Source: Rugalucina vietnamica (Eukaryota > Mollusca > Bivalvia > Lucinida > Lucinidae). From it: 64,000 nucleotides of DNA. Below are positions 1-11,265 of this stretch, in pieces; the first letter of the stretch is position 1, and every line of letters begins with the position of its first letter. The position numbers and the translations under genes are program-made. The notes beneath the pieces are model-generated. The model did no database searches, was not told the origin of the DNA, and saw only the letters and a list, made by a program, of their open reading frames with translations. The DNA is taken from contig OZ024872.1 of the NCBI GenBank assembly GCA_964017185.1, positions 57,839,817 through 57,903,816 on the forward strand. The letters run 5' to 3'.

Positions 1-1
1 G

Positions 2-3000
2 CTCATGCTTGTTGAGGAATTCAAAAGGTGCATAAATTCTGATGTTAAGGCTTTCTTGAACGAAAGAGAAGTTGAAAACTTGGAAACAGCAGCACGTTTA
101 GCTGATGACTATGCTTTGACTCATAAGGCTTCATTTGTCAACAAGCCATATCCTAGGAAACCATATAACCCTCAATCAAAGCAAATTACCCCTCAGTCAA
201 AACCATATTCCCCTCAGTCCGGTCCCAAAGCCAATCCCAGTAATCCAACTGACAATTCCAGTCCAAAACCCAAATTTTCTAGTGAAAACAAAGGACAAAA
301 TCCCTTATCCCAGCCAATTTGTAATTATTGTAAGAAAACTGGCCACATTATTTCTGAATGTTTGGCACTGAAACGAAAGAAAGAAAGAGAAAATCTAGAT
401 AGTGCTAAACCGACAGGTCTCACCTCCTTAAAGGCTAAACCACAGTCTTGTATCCAGGAAGAAAACCCTATACTGACCAGAACTTGTAAAGAGTCAGTCT
501 CTGAGGATTCTATTATGGAGAATTATGAACCATTCTTATCAGATGGTTTTGTGTCACTTAACAGTGACTCTGCCCAGTCTACCCCTATCAAAATCTTACG
601 AGATACCGGAGCTTCTCAATCCCTTATCTTGGCAGATACCTTGCCATTTTCCGAGAAGTCTTCTTCTGGGACAAGTGTCCTTATCCAGGGCGTAGAGTGT
701 GGATTTGTTAATGTACCGCTCCATAATATCCATTTGTCCTCAGACTTAGTTAAAGGTCCCGTGGCTGTAGGTATTAGACCTTCCTTACCCTTTAAAGGTA
801 TTCATTTGCTGTTAGGCAATGATTTGGCAGGAGATAAGGTTGTGGTAAACCCACTTTTGACCAGCACACCATGTGTTGATCAACCGCCTGATCCCATTGA
901 GCAGGAAATTCCTGACCTTTACCCTTCTTGTGCTGTCACTAGGGCAATGGCAAAGAAAGCTAAATTGAATCATGGGATGCAGGACATAGATTTAACTGAC
1001 ACTTTGATAGGTCAGTCTTTTAATAAAGAGATTTCAACATCTCTTTCCCCTAGTCAGTCTGATATTCAGACTGACCCTAGCAATCCAAGGTCAGGGTCAG
1101 AAAATGACCTTTCACCTTCCAACTCAAATGACCAAGGTCATGACCAGATGTCAAGGTCACAGCTTTGTAAAGAACAACACAGTGATTCTGAGATCTCGCC
1201 TTTATTTGAAAGGGCTTTAGATGAAAAAGAAATATCCCAGGTCCCTGTTTGCTATTATGTCAAAAATGGCATATTAATGAGAAAATGGCGTCCTCCAGAT
1301 GTCTCAGCAGAAGATGAGTGGACTGTTAACCACCAAATTGTGATCCCTAGGGTTTATCGCCCTGAAATCTTAAACTTGGCCCATGAAACTCCAATGTCAG
1401 GCCATTTAGGTGTAAATAAGACCTATCACAAGATCCTTAATCATTTCTACTGGCCAGGAATAAAATCTGATGTATCTCAACACTGCAAATCCTGCCACAC
1501 TTGTCAGATGGTAGGAAAACCCAATCAGACTATTCCTAAAGCTCAGTTACAGCCCATTCCTGCCTTTGATGAACCTTTCAGCAGAGTGATTATTGATTGT
1601 GTAGGTCCCTTACCCAAAACAAAGAAAGGTTGTGAATATCTTCTGACCATAATGTGTGCTTCAACTCGCTTTCCTGAAGCTATCCCACTCAGAAATATCA
1701 AGGCTAAAACAATAGTTAATGCACTTGTGAAGTTCTTCACATTTGTAGGCCTCCCAAAATCTATACAGTCAGACCAGGGCTCAAATTTTATGTCAGGAAT
1801 TTTTCAGCAAGTTATGTACGAACTTGGAATTAAGCAATACAAGTCATCGGCTTACCACCCTGAAAGCCAAGGTGCCTTAGAAAGATTCCATCAAACTTTG
1901 AAAAACATGATCAGATCTTACTGCTTTGACACTGAAAAAGATTGGGATGAAGGCATACACTTGCTTCTATTTGCTGTAAGAGAATCTGTACAAGAGTCTC
2001 TTGGGTTCAGCCCATTTGAGCTTGTTTTTGGGCACACTGTACGTGGACCGTTAAAACTTCTAAAAGAGAAATTTCTCTCAGATGATGACAGTTCTTTGAA
2101 CTTACTTCAGTATGTGTCTGATTTCAAAAACAGACTATCAAAGGCCTGTGATGCAGCTCAGTCCAATCTCAAATCTGCTCAAAGCAAAATGAAGATTCGT
2201 TATGATGAAAATGCTAAAGACAGAAATTTTGAACCTGGAGACAAGGTACTTGCTCTATTGCCCATTCCTGGCAGACCTTTACAAGCTAGATATTATGGCC
2301 CGTATACTGTTGACAAAAAGTTAAGTGACGTGAATTACATTGTTAACACTCCTGGGAGGCGCAAGCAAAAACAGCTATGTCACATTAATATGCTCAAGAA
2401 GTATATTGATAGGGATAGTTCTGTTATTTCATCAGTAAATATAGTTAATTCTGTCCCTCATGAACAAAATCAAATGGACTCTGAGGACTTCAACTTGGAG
2501 AAATCTGATCCCTCGTCATCGAAACTCCAGAATTCTGACATACTACAGAATCTTGATCAGAAACTGTCTCACCTTGATTCAGACAAAAGACTTGAACTGA
2601 AACAGTTAGTTCTCGAATATGAGCACTTATTTCCGGACATTCCATCCAGAACTGACAAAATCTATCATGATGTTGACATTATTGAAGGTTCAAAACCTGT
2701 AAAGCAACATCCTTACAGAATGAACCCTGTAAAACAGCAATATCTCAGGGAAGAAGTTCAATATTTGCTGGACAATGATTTCATTGAACCCAGCCAAAGT
2801 GAATGGAGTTCTCCTTGTATTCTTGTACCAAAGCCAGACGGGACATTTAGAATGTGCACAGACTGTCGAAAAGTCAATTCTGTCACTAAAACAGACACTT
2901 TTCCTATCCCACGAATTGATGACTGCATTGATAATATTGGACATGCCAAGTATGTTACAAAGTTCGATCTGCTAAAGGGATTTTGGCAGATACCCCTCAC

Positions 3001-3949
3001 GGACAGAGCAAAGGAGATCTCGGCATTTGTTACACCAGATGGACTGTACCAGTATAAAGTCATGCCATTTGGAATGAAGAACTCGCCTGCGACTTTTCAG
3101 CGGCTGGTCAACAGTTTGATTTCCAATCTGGATGGCTGTAAAGCCTATATCGACGACGCTATTATCTTCAGTGAGGAGTGGCAACAACACTTGCAGACAA
3201 TCAGAACATTCTTTGACCGGCTAAGTGATGCTAAACTAACTGTGAACTTGGCAAAAAGTGAATTTTGCCATGCAAACTTGACATTTCTTGGACACATTGT
3301 AGGTCAAGGTCAGGTAAAACCTGTAGAAGCTAAAGTTGAGGCTATCTCAGATTTTCCTGTACCTACTAGCAAAAGACAACTGATGCGCTTTCTGGATATG
3401 GCTGGATATTACAGGAAATTCTGCAACAACTTCTCGGCTATAGCTGAGCCTCTGACAAACTTGCTTGGTAAGAAGGCCAAGTATGTTTGGACAGATGACT
3501 GCCAGAAGTCATTTGATAAGCTCAAGGCCATACTTAGAAGTGCTCCGGTTCTCTTAGCACCAAGTTTTGACAAAGAGTTCAAGTTGGCTGTAGATGCCAG
3601 TGATGTTGGTGCAGGCAGTGTATTGTTGCAAGAAGATGACAATGGTGTTGACCATCCTGTTTGTTATTTTTCCAAAAAGTTTAACAAGCATCAGAGAAAT
3701 TACTCTACCATAGAGAAAGAATGCCTATCTCTAATCCTTGCGCTTCAGCACTTTGAAGTTTACTTAGCTTCTTCACATGCACCAATTGTTGTCTTCAGTG
3801 ACCACAATCCACTGACTTTCATACATAAAATGAAAAACAAGAACCAGCGTTTACTCAGGTGGAGTCTCATGTTGCAAGAGCACAATCTTGACATCAGACA
3901 TATCCGAGGAAGAGATAATATCATTCCAGACACCCTAAGCAGAGCTTAA
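2..3949 (+). CDS. Gag-Pol polyprotein of Gmr1-like retrotransposon, 5'-partial, frame open
   Basis: The frame enters from outside the window; residues here are numbered from the Met at position 5, which is internal to Gag. A CCHC zinc knuckle (C-x2-C-x4-H-x4-C) starts at residue 106. The aspartic protease has DTG at 200-202. Integrase follows with an HHCC zinc finger (H460, H467, C497, C500) and a catalytic triad D531, D590, E626, the last pair spaced D-x35-E. A GPY motif at 765-767 marks the integrase C-terminal GPY/F module. Reverse transcriptase follows with YIDD at 1048-1051, then RNase H with D1197, E1237 and D1266. The frame runs unbroken to TAA at 3947-3949. Integrase lying upstream of reverse transcriptase is the diagnostic feature. 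The visible part looks coding-competent; whether the whole element is cannot be seen. Confidence 0.92.
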   Translation, partial: LMLVEEFKRCINSDVKAFLNEREVENLETAARLADDYALTHKASFVNKPYPRKPYNPQSKQITPQSKPYSPQSGPKANPSNPTDNSSPKPKFSSENKGQNPLSQPICNYCKKTGHIISECLALKRKKERENLDSAKPTGLTSLKAKPQSCIQEENPILTRTCKESVSEDSIMENYEPFLSDGFVSLNSDSAQSTPIKILRDTGASQSLILADTLPFSEKSSSGTSVLIQGVECGFVNVPLHNIHLSSDLVKGPVAVGIRPSLPFKGIHLLLGNDLAGDKVVVNPLLTSTPCVDQPPDPIEQEIPDLYPSCAVTRAMAKKAKLNHGMQDIDLTDTLIGQSFNKEISTSLSPSQSDIQTDPSNPRSGSENDLSPSNSNDQGHDQMSRSQLCKEQHSDSEISPLFERALDEKEISQVPVCYYVKNGILMRKWRPPDVSAEDEWTVNHQIVIPRVYRPEILNLAHETPMSGHLGVNKTYHKILNHFYWPGIKSDVSQHCKSCHTCQMVGKPNQTIPKAQLQPIPAFDEPFSRVIIDCVGPLPKTKKGCEYLLTIMCASTRFPEAIPLRNIKAKTIVNALVKFFTFVGLPKSIQSDQGSNFMSGIFQQVMYELGIKQYKSSAYHPESQGALERFHQTLKNMIRSYCFDTEKDWDEGIHLLLFAVRESVQESLGFSPFELVFGHTVRGPLKLLKEKFLSDDDSSLNLLQYVSDFKNRLSKACDAAQSNLKSAQSKMKIRYDENAKDRNFEPGDKVLALLPIPGRPLQARYYGPYTVDKKLSDVNYIVNTPGRRKQKQLCHINMLKKYIDRDSSVISSVNIVNSVPHEQNQMDSEDFNLEKSDPSSSKLQNSDILQNLDQKLSHLDSDKRLELKQLVLEYEHLFPDIPSRTDKIYHDVDIIEGSKPVKQHPYRMNPVKQQYLREEVQYLLDNDFIEPSQSEWSSPCILVPKPDGTFRMCTDCRKVNSVTKTDTFPIPRIDDCIDNIGHAKYVTKFDLLKGFWQIPLTDRAKEISAFVTPDGLYQYKVMPFGMKNSPATFQRLVNSLISNLDGCKAYIDDAIIFSEEWQQHLQTIRTFFDRLSDAKLTVNLAKSEFCHANLTFLGHIVGQGQVKPVEAKVEAISDFPVPTSKRQLMRFLDMAGYYRKFCNNFSAIAEPLTNLLGKKAKYVWTDDCQKSFDKLKAILRSAPVLLAPSFDKEFKLAVDASDVGAGSVLLQEDDNGVDHPVCYFSKKFNKHQRNYSTIEKECLSLILALQHFEVYLASSHAPIVVFSDHNPLTFIHKMKNKNQRLLRWSLMLQEHNLDIRHIRGRDNIIPDTLSRA

Positions 3950-4096
3950 GTGCCTCTACAATGCTGATGTCCAGCTTTGTGCTGTTGTATTTGATTAGTT
4001 TTGCACAAATTTTGCTAAACATATTGTATAAAATTATCCAGTATTGCAAAAGAAAGCTTTATTTTATAAAACTTTCTTTTCTTTGAAGAGGGGAAG
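3950..4096 (+). other. Retrotransposon 3' untranslated region with polypurine tract
   Basis: The stretch between the RNase H stop codon and the LTR has no reading frame. It ends in the purine run GAAGAGGGGAAG at 4085-4096, directly before the TG that opens the LTR, which is where plus-strand priming is expected. The same arrangement recurs before the second LTR at 10100-10111. Confidence 0.85.
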
Positions 4097-4915
4097 TGTT
4101 ATGTATGACAGTTACTTGTTGAAAGATGTGCATTCAGTACTGGTAAACTTCCCAAGGGAGTATGCCCAGGAAAGTATGATGTTATACATATGATGTTTAC
4201 TTGTTGTCCTTAGCAATTATTTACTTTTAGTGTCCCAGATATTGGACATAAACAGGTTGTTTACTTCAGAATTTTCTAGAAATTTCAAATTGTTCTTTGA
4301 CAGAAAAGTCCGGAAAAATCTGAAAGAACCTGGAAAGATGTAGAATCTTCTAGAAAAATCTTTTTTATGTCAAAAGAATATTGTGGAAGGATAATGGCCT
4401 CTCTAGAATATTCCAGAAGATTAAATTTTGGTAAACAACTTGTTATTTTTAGTATATGATATCATAGAATTTGCTGGAAGAATCCTGAATGTTCCTCAGT
4501 GCTATATAAGGGCTACAAATTTTCATAAGGACAATCTTTGGGTACTGTTACTATTAAGAAGTCTAAATCTATCTTACTGGAATTTAAACTTATTCTTGGA
4601 TTACTTTGTGATATTCGATTCTGGATTGGGACATAGTGCTATTTTGAAACAAACTTTAATTCTTGGGATCAGAAACTGATACAGACTTGTGTTAAAAATT
4701 CTGAGGGACATTCAGACATTCTTTAAGGGAATTAACATCTTGAAAGGTATTGTACATTCATTTTTGTTTGATTGTATATATGCTTTTGATTGTTTCACAT
4801 GTAATTACTGGTTAAATCACTTCTAAATAGATTTGTTAAATTTTAAACAAAGCTTGTTGCTGGCTAACCAACTTGTTGGTTTCCTTAATCTTCTAGTTAC
4901 GCCTGGCACGTAACA
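4097..4915 (+). repeat. LTR shared by the two Gmr1-like copies (819 bp)
   Basis: It starts TG and ends CA, is preceded by a polypurine tract and followed by a primer-binding-site-like sequence. It matches 10112-10926 almost exactly. The differences seen are a 4-base deletion near the 3' third in the second LTR and an A/G change shortly before it. A TATA-like box sits at 4504-4510. It serves as the 3' LTR of copy 1 and the 5' LTR of copy 2. Confidence 0.93.
4504..4510 (+). promoter_or_regulatory. Candidate TATA box of the retrotransposon LTR
   Basis: TATATAA lies in the middle of the LTR in a plausible U3 position, and the identical motif lies at 10519-10525 in the other LTR. The transcription start would be expected about 30 bases downstream. 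It is assigned on motif and position only. Confidence 0.45.
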
Positions 4916-4919
4916 GAAT

Positions 4920-4940
4920 TGGGGGCTCGAGTCCGGGATT
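4920..4940 (+). other. Primer binding site, tRNA-Pro-like
   Basis: Four bases after the LTR the sequence reads TGGGGGCTCG, then AG, then TCCGGGATT. A tRNA-Pro 3' end predicts TGGGGGCTCG joined directly to TCCGGGAT, as used by murine leukaemia viruses. The match is therefore good over the first ten bases, with a 2-base insertion after that. The exact primer tRNA is an inference. Confidence 0.55.
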
Positions 4941-5028
4941 GAAATTTCTTGTGCACCAAATTTATTTAAAATTCTAAAGTATCTTCACTGTTTGCTGTTT
5001 AAATAGCTAAAGCCAGCAAAAAGCAACC

Positions 5029-8000
5029 ATGTCATTCAAACTAAGTGACTTTATTGCTGCGCCTTCTCAGGAGCTGTTAGATAAGGCCAAAAAGAGTGAC
5101 CTCTTAGACATAGCTGATCATTATGGGTTGTCAAATATCAAGACTTCCATGTTAAAACATGAAATTAAGAACATTTTGATTCAGTTTTTTGTTGACGAGG
5201 AAATTTTTGATTCCTCGGCTACTTCTCAGATTCTAGTCACTCAGACTGACTTGCAGTTGAGGGAACTAGAAATCAAAAGACAAATTGAGATGGAAAAACT
5301 AAAATTTGAGTATGAAGAAAGAATAAGGGCAGAAAAGGCCGAAAGGGAAGAAAGAATAAGATTGGAAACTTTAGAACGGGAAGAAAGAATGCATAAACAA
5401 AAGTTAGAAATGGAAGAACGAGAGAAGGAAAAACAAAGAGAATTAGAACGAGAAAAAATTGAGTTAGAAAAAGAAAAATTAGAAAGAGAAGAAAGGCTTG
5501 AAATTGAAAAAGAAAAATTTAAATTTGAAATTGAAGAAAAAGAAAGAGAAAGGCAATTTCAGTTAAGAATGAAGGAAATTGAACTTAATGACAAATCAAA
5601 ATCAAAATCTTTGCCTTTGGCTACTAGTACAGTATTTGATGTCACAAAACACATTCGTCTCGTTCCTCCATTTCAAGAAAAAGAGGTTGACAAATATTTC
5701 TTACATTTTGAGAAGGTGGCAGAAAACTTGAAATGGCCAAGGGAGCACTGGACCTTGCTTTTGCAAAGTGTTGTAATTGGTAAAGCTCGAGAAATTTACA
5801 CTCAGCTTTCTCTTGAGCAAAGCTCAGATTATGATACAGTAAAGGAATTTATCCTTAAGGCTTATGAGCTGGTCCCTGAGGCATACAGGCAGAAATTTAG
5901 AGACTGTAGAAAAGAACATGACCAGACTCATGTTGAGTTTGCTAGAACAAAAGAGCAACTATTTGATAGATGGTGTTCTTCAAAGAAAGTAGGTTCTGAT
6001 CATGCAAAGCTAAGGCAGCTCATGCTTGTTGAGGAATTCAAAAGGTGCATAAATTCTGATGTTAAGGCTTTCTTGAACGAAAGAGAAGTTGAAAACTTGG
6101 AAACAGCAGCACGTTTAGCTGATGACTATGCTTTGACTCATAAGGCTTCATTTGTCAACAAGCCATATCCTAGGAAACCATATAACCCTCAATCAAAGCA
6201 AATTACCCCTCAGTCAAAACCATATTCCCCTCAGTCCGGTCCCAAAGCCAATCCCAGTAATCCAACTGACAATTCCAGTCCAAAACCCAAATTTTCTAGT
6301 GAAAACAAAGGACAAAATCCCTTATCCCAGCCAATTTGTAATTATTGTAAGAAAACTGGCCACATTATTTCTGAATGTTTGGCACTGAAACGAAAGAAAG
6401 AAAGAGAAAATCTAGATAGTGCTAAACCGACAGGTCTCACCTCCTTAAAGGCTAAACCACAGTCTTGTATCCAGGAAGAAAACCCTATACTGACCAGAAC
6501 TTGTAAAGAGTCAGTCTCTGAGGATTCTATTATGGAGATTTATGAACCATTCTTATCAGATGGTTTTGTGTCACTTAACAGTGACTCTGCCCAGTCTACC
6601 CCTATCAAAATCTTACGAGATACCGGAGCTTCTCAATCCCTTATCTTGGCAGATACCTTGCCATTTTCCGAGAAGTCTTCTTCTGGGACAAGTGTCCTTA
6701 TCCAGGGCGTAGAGTGTGGATTTGTTAATGTACCGCTCCATAATATCCATTTGTCCTCAGACTTAGTTAAAGGTCCCGTGGCTGTAGGTATTAGACCTTC
6801 CTTACCCTTTAAAGGTATTCATTTGCTGTTAGGCAATGATTTGGCAGGAGATAAGGTTGTGGTAAACCCACTTTTGACCAGCACACCATGTGTTGATCAA
6901 CCGCCTGATCCCATTGAGCAGGAAATTCCTGACCTTTACCCTTCTTGTGCTGTCACTAGGGCAATGGCAAAGAAAGCTAAATTGAATCATGGGATGCAGG
7001 ACATAGATTTAACTGACACTTAGATAGGTCAGTCTTTTAATAAAGAGATTTCAACATCTCTTTCCCCTAGTCAGTCTGATATTCAGACTGACCCTAGCAA
7101 TCCAAGGTCAGGGTCAGAAAATGACCTTTCACCTTCCAACTCAAATGACCAAGGTCATGACCAGATGTCAAGGTCACAGCTTTGTAAAGAACAACACAGT
7201 GATTCTGAGATCTCGCCTTTATTTGAAAGGGCTTTAGATGAAAAAGAAATATCCCAGGTCCCTGTTTGCTATTATGTCAAAAATGGCATATTAATGAGAA
7301 AATGGCGTCCTCCAGATGTCTCAGCAGAAGATGAGTGGACTGTTAACCACCAAATTGTGATCCCTAGGGTTTATCGCCCTGAAATCTTAAACTTGGCCCA
7401 TGAAACTCCAATGTCAGGCCATTTAGGTGTAAATAAGACCTATCACAAGATCCTTAATCATTTCTACTGGCCAGGAATAAAATCTGATGTATCTCAACAC
7501 TGCAAATCCTGCCACACTTGTCAGATGGTAGGAAAACCCAATCAGACTATTCCTAAAGCTCAGTTACAGCCCATTCCTGCCTTTGATGAACCTTTCAGCA
7601 GAGTGATTATTGATTGTGTAGGTCCCTTACCCAAAACAAAGAAAGGTTGTGAATATCTTCTGACCATAATGTGTGCTTCAACTCGCTTTCCTGAAGCTAT
7701 CCCACTCAGAAATATCAAGACTAAAACAATAGTTAATGCACTTGTGAAGTTCTTCACATTTGTAGGCCTCCCAAAATCTATACAGTCAGACCAGGGCTCA
7801 AATTTTATGTCAGGAATTTTTCAGCAAGTTATGTACGAACTTGGAATTAAGCAATACAAGTCATCGGCTTACCACCCTGAAAGCCAAGGTGCCTTAGAAA
7901 GATTCCATCAAACTTTGAAAAACATGATCAGATCTTACTGCTTTGACACTGAAAAAGATTGGGATGAAGGCATACACTTGCTTCTATTTGCTGTAAGAGA

Positions 8001-9964
8001 ATCTGTACAAGTCTCTTGGGTTCAGCCCATTTGAGCTTGTTTTTGGGCACACTGTACGTGGACCGTTAAAACTTCTAAAAGAGAAATTTCTCTCAGATGA
8101 TGACAGTTCTTTGAACTTACTTCAGTATGTGTCTGATTTCAAAAACAGACTATCAAAGGCCTGTGATGCAGCTCAGTCCAATCTCAAATCTGCTCAAAGC
8201 AAAATGAAGATTCGTTATGATGAAAATGCTAAAGACAGAAATTTTGAACCTGGAGACAAGGTACTTGCTCTATTGCCCATTCCTGGCAGACCTTTACAAG
8301 CTAGATATTATGGCCCGTATACTGTTGACAAAAAGTTAAGTGACGTGAATTACATTGTTAACACTCCTGGGAGGCGCAAGCAAAAACAGCTATGTCACAT
8401 TAATATGCTCAAGAAGTATATTGATAGGGATAGTTCTGTTATTTCATCAGTAAATATAGTTAATTCTGTCCCTCATGAACAAAATCAAATGGACTCTGAG
8501 GACTTCAACTTGGAGAAATCTGATCCCTCGTCATCGAAACTCCAGAATTCTGACATACTACAGAATCTTGATCAGAAACTGTCTCACCTTGATTCAGACA
8601 AAAGACTTGAACTGAAACAGTTAGTTCTCGAATATGAGCACTTATTTCCGGACATTCCATCCAGAACTGACAAAATCTATCATGATGTTGACATTATTGA
8701 AGGTTCAAAACCTGTAAAGCAACATCCTTACAGAATGAACCCTGTAAAACAGCAATATCTCAGGGAAGAAGTTCAATATTTGCTGGACAATGATTTCATT
8801 GAACCCAGCCAAAGTGAATGGAGTTCTCCTTGTATTCTTGTACCAAAGCCAGACGGGACATTTAGAATGTGCACAGACTGTCGAAAAGTCAATTCTGTCA
8901 CTAAAACAGACACTTTTCCTATCCCACGAATTGATGACTGCATTGATAATATTGGACATGCCAAGTATGTTACAAAGTTCGATCTGCTAAAGGGATTTTG
9001 GCAGATACCCCTCACGGACAGAGCAAAGGAGATCTCGGCATTTGTTACACCAGATGGACTGTACCAGTATAAAGTCATGCCATTTGGAATGAAGAACTCG
9101 CCTGCGACTTTTCAGCGGCTGGTCAACAGTTTGATTTCCAATCTGGATGGCTGTAAAGCCTATATCGACGACGCTATTATCTTCAGTGAGGAGTGGCAAC
9201 AACACTTGCAGACAATCAGAACATTCTTTGACCGGCTAAGTGATGCTAAACTAACTGTGAACTTGGCAAAAAGTGAATTTTGCCATGCAAACTTGACATT
9301 TCTTGGACACATTGTAGGTCAAGGTCAGGTAAAACCTGTAGAAGCTAAAGTTGAGGCTATCTCAGATTTTCCTGTACCTACTAGCAAAAGACAACTGATG
9401 CGCTTTCTGGATATGGCTGGATATTACAGGAAATTCTGCAACAACTTCTCGGCTATAGCTGAGCCTCTGACAAACTTGCTTGGTAAGAAGGCCAAGTATG
9501 TTTGGACAGATGACTGCCAGAAGTCATTTGATAAGCTCAAGGCCATACTTAGAAGTGCTCCGGTTCTCTTAGCACCAAGTTTTGACAAAGAGTTCAAGTT
9601 GGCTGTAGATGCCAGTGATGTTGGTGCAGGCAGTGTATTGTTGCAAGAAGATGACAATGGTGTTGACCATCCTGTTTGTTATTTTTCCAAAAAGTTTAAC
9701 AAGCATCAGAGAAATTACTCTACCATAGAGAAAGAATGCCTATCTCTAATCCTTGCGCTTCAGCACTTTGAAGTTTACTTAGCTTCTTCACATGCACCAA
9801 TTGTTGTCTTCAGTGACCACAATCCACTGACTTTCATACATAAAATGAAAAACAAGAACCAGCGTTTACTCAGGTGGAGTCTCATGTTGCAAGAGCACAA
9901 TCTTGACATCAGACATATCCGAGGAAGAGATAATATCATTCCAGACACCCTAAGCAGAGCTTAA
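5029..9964 (+). pseudogene. Gag-Pol of Gmr1-like copy 2, inactivated by a stop codon and a frameshift
   Basis: The frame starts at ATG 5029, preceded by AAAGCAACC, which is a good initiation context. The N-terminal ~75 residues include a SAP-like helical stretch. Residues ~80-195 form a highly charged Glu/Lys/Arg coiled coil. A retroviral-type Gag capsid region follows (~205-345), then the CCHC knuckle at 437-450 and the protease DTG at 531-533. A TTG-to-TAG change ends the frame at 7021-7023, in the linker after the protease. A 2-base deletion near 8012, within the integrase C-terminal half, shifts the frame; the rest (8111-9964) stays open through reverse transcriptase and RNase H. Two further substitutions are seen against copy 1 (Asn to Ile near 6539, Ala to Thr near 7720). 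Without the lesions the frame would be about 1645 codons. Confidence 0.92.
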
Positions 9965-10111
9965 GTGCCTCTACAATGCTGATGTCCAGCTTTGTGCTGT
10001 TGTATTTGATTAGTTTTGCACAAATTTTGCTAAACATATTGTATAAAATTATCCAGTATTGCAAAAGAAAGCTTTATTTTATAAAACTTTCTTTTCTTTG
10101 AAGAGGGGAAG

Positions 10112-10926
10112 TGTTATGTATGACAGTTACTTGTTGAAAGATGTGCATTCAGTACTGGTAAACTTCCCAAGGGAGTATGCCCAGGAAAGTATGATGTTAT
10201 ACATATGATGTTTACTTGTTGTCCTTAGCAATTATTTACTTTTAGTGTCCCAGATATTGGACATAAACAGGTTGTTTACTTCAGAATTTTCTAGAAATTT
10301 CAAATTGTTCTTTGACAGAAAAGTCCGGAAAAATCTGAAAGAACCTGGAAAGATGTAGAATCTTCTAGAAAAATCTTTTTTATGTCAAAAGAATATTGTG
10401 GAAGGATAATGGCCTCTCTAGAATATTCCAGAAGATTAAATTTTGGTAAACAACTTGTTATTTTTAGTATATGATATCATAGAATTTGCTGGAAGAATCC
10501 TGAATGTTCCTCAGTGCTATATAAGGGCTACAAATTTTCATAAGGACAATCTTTGGGTACTGTTACTATTAAGAAGTCTAAATCTATCTTACTGGAATTT
10601 AAACTTATTCTTGGATTACTTTGTGATATTCGATTCTGGATTGGGACATAGTGCTATTTTGAAACAAACTTTAATTCTTGGGATCAGAAACTGATACAGA
10701 CTTGTGTTAAAAATTCTGAGGGACATTCAGACATTCTTTAAGGGAATTAACATCTTGAAAGGTATTGTGCATTCATTTTTGTTTGATTGTATATATGCTT
10801 TTGATTGTTTCACATGTAATTGTTAAATCACTTCTAAATAGATTTGTTAAATTTTAAACAAAGCTTGTTGCTGGCTAACCAACTTGTTGGTTTCCTTAAT
10901 CTTCTAGTTACGCCTGGCACGTAACA
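10112..10926 (+). repeat. 3' LTR of Gmr1-like copy 2 (815 bp)
   Basis: TG...CA boundaries are seen, with the polypurine tract immediately upstream and host sequence immediately downstream. It matches the 4097-4915 LTR with one 4-base deletion and one obvious substitution. Confidence 0.93.
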
Positions 10927-11265
10927 AGGATCATATCACTAAGATAGCGTGCGTTTCTGGGTGCAACAATGAACTTAAAACATACCCATCATACAATTTG
11001 TTATTTGCACCCATTCAGCAAGTAATTCAACCTTCATAGATAAGTTATTATATTATTGGCATGTCATGTTTGTTTACATTGTTAGATTTAAATACCCTCA
11101 GATGTCTAACCATCCGGTTTACGCCGATAAAATAAATGTGACAAATTATTTAATAAGTGGGGCGGTTTACTTATTTAGAGTTTTGTTGATATGGTTTCCA
11201 TTGTTAAGGGAGATTTGCATTTTGATGTAACTGGCATTCTGTTGAGGCTGCAGAAAAAAACACCT
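10927..11265. repeat. Tandem-unit segment A (first of three copies), cut by the retrotransposon
   Basis: This stretch matches 12540-12840 and 16755-17130, sharing words such as CACCCATTCAGCAAG, a TTTAAATA block and CATCCGGTTTACG. In the other two copies the segment lies upstream, in minus-strand sense, of a candidate signal-peptide exon. Here the homology stops exactly at the LTR edge, so the retrotransposon sits between this segment and whatever exon followed. Confidence 0.7.

Larger units (their letters stand above)
1..4915 (+). mobile_element. Gmr1-like Ty3/gypsy LTR retrotransposon, copy 1 (left end outside window)
   Basis: This is the right-hand part of an LTR retrotransposon whose 5' LTR and Gag N-terminus lie left of the window. 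Position 1 corresponds to position 6018 of the second copy. Visible parts are a Gag-Pol frame to 3949, a 147-bp 3' untranslated stretch, a polypurine tract at 4085-4096 and an 819-bp LTR at 4097-4915 that also serves as the 5' LTR of copy 2. Pol order is protease, integrase, reverse transcriptase, RNase H, the order that defines the Gmr1 group of Ty3/gypsy elements. The two copies differ at only a handful of positions, so the tandem is very young or arose by recombination between LTRs. Confidence 0.93.
4097..10926 (+). mobile_element. Gmr1-like Ty3/gypsy LTR retrotransposon, copy 2 (complete but mutated)
   Basis: This is a full-length element: LTR 4097-4915, internal region 4916-10111, LTR 10112-10926. 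It carries the same gag-pol as copy 1 but with two disabling lesions. The right flank begins at 10927. No target-site duplication can be checked, because the left end of the tandem is outside the window and the left flank of this copy is the other element. The right junction coincides exactly with the start of a tandemly repeated host segment (10927-11265), so insertion was into that older array. Confidence 0.93.

Noticed and set aside
2690-3190. Minus-strand frames across the reverse transcriptase
   Set aside because: Shadows of the strongly coding plus strand, identical in both element copies.
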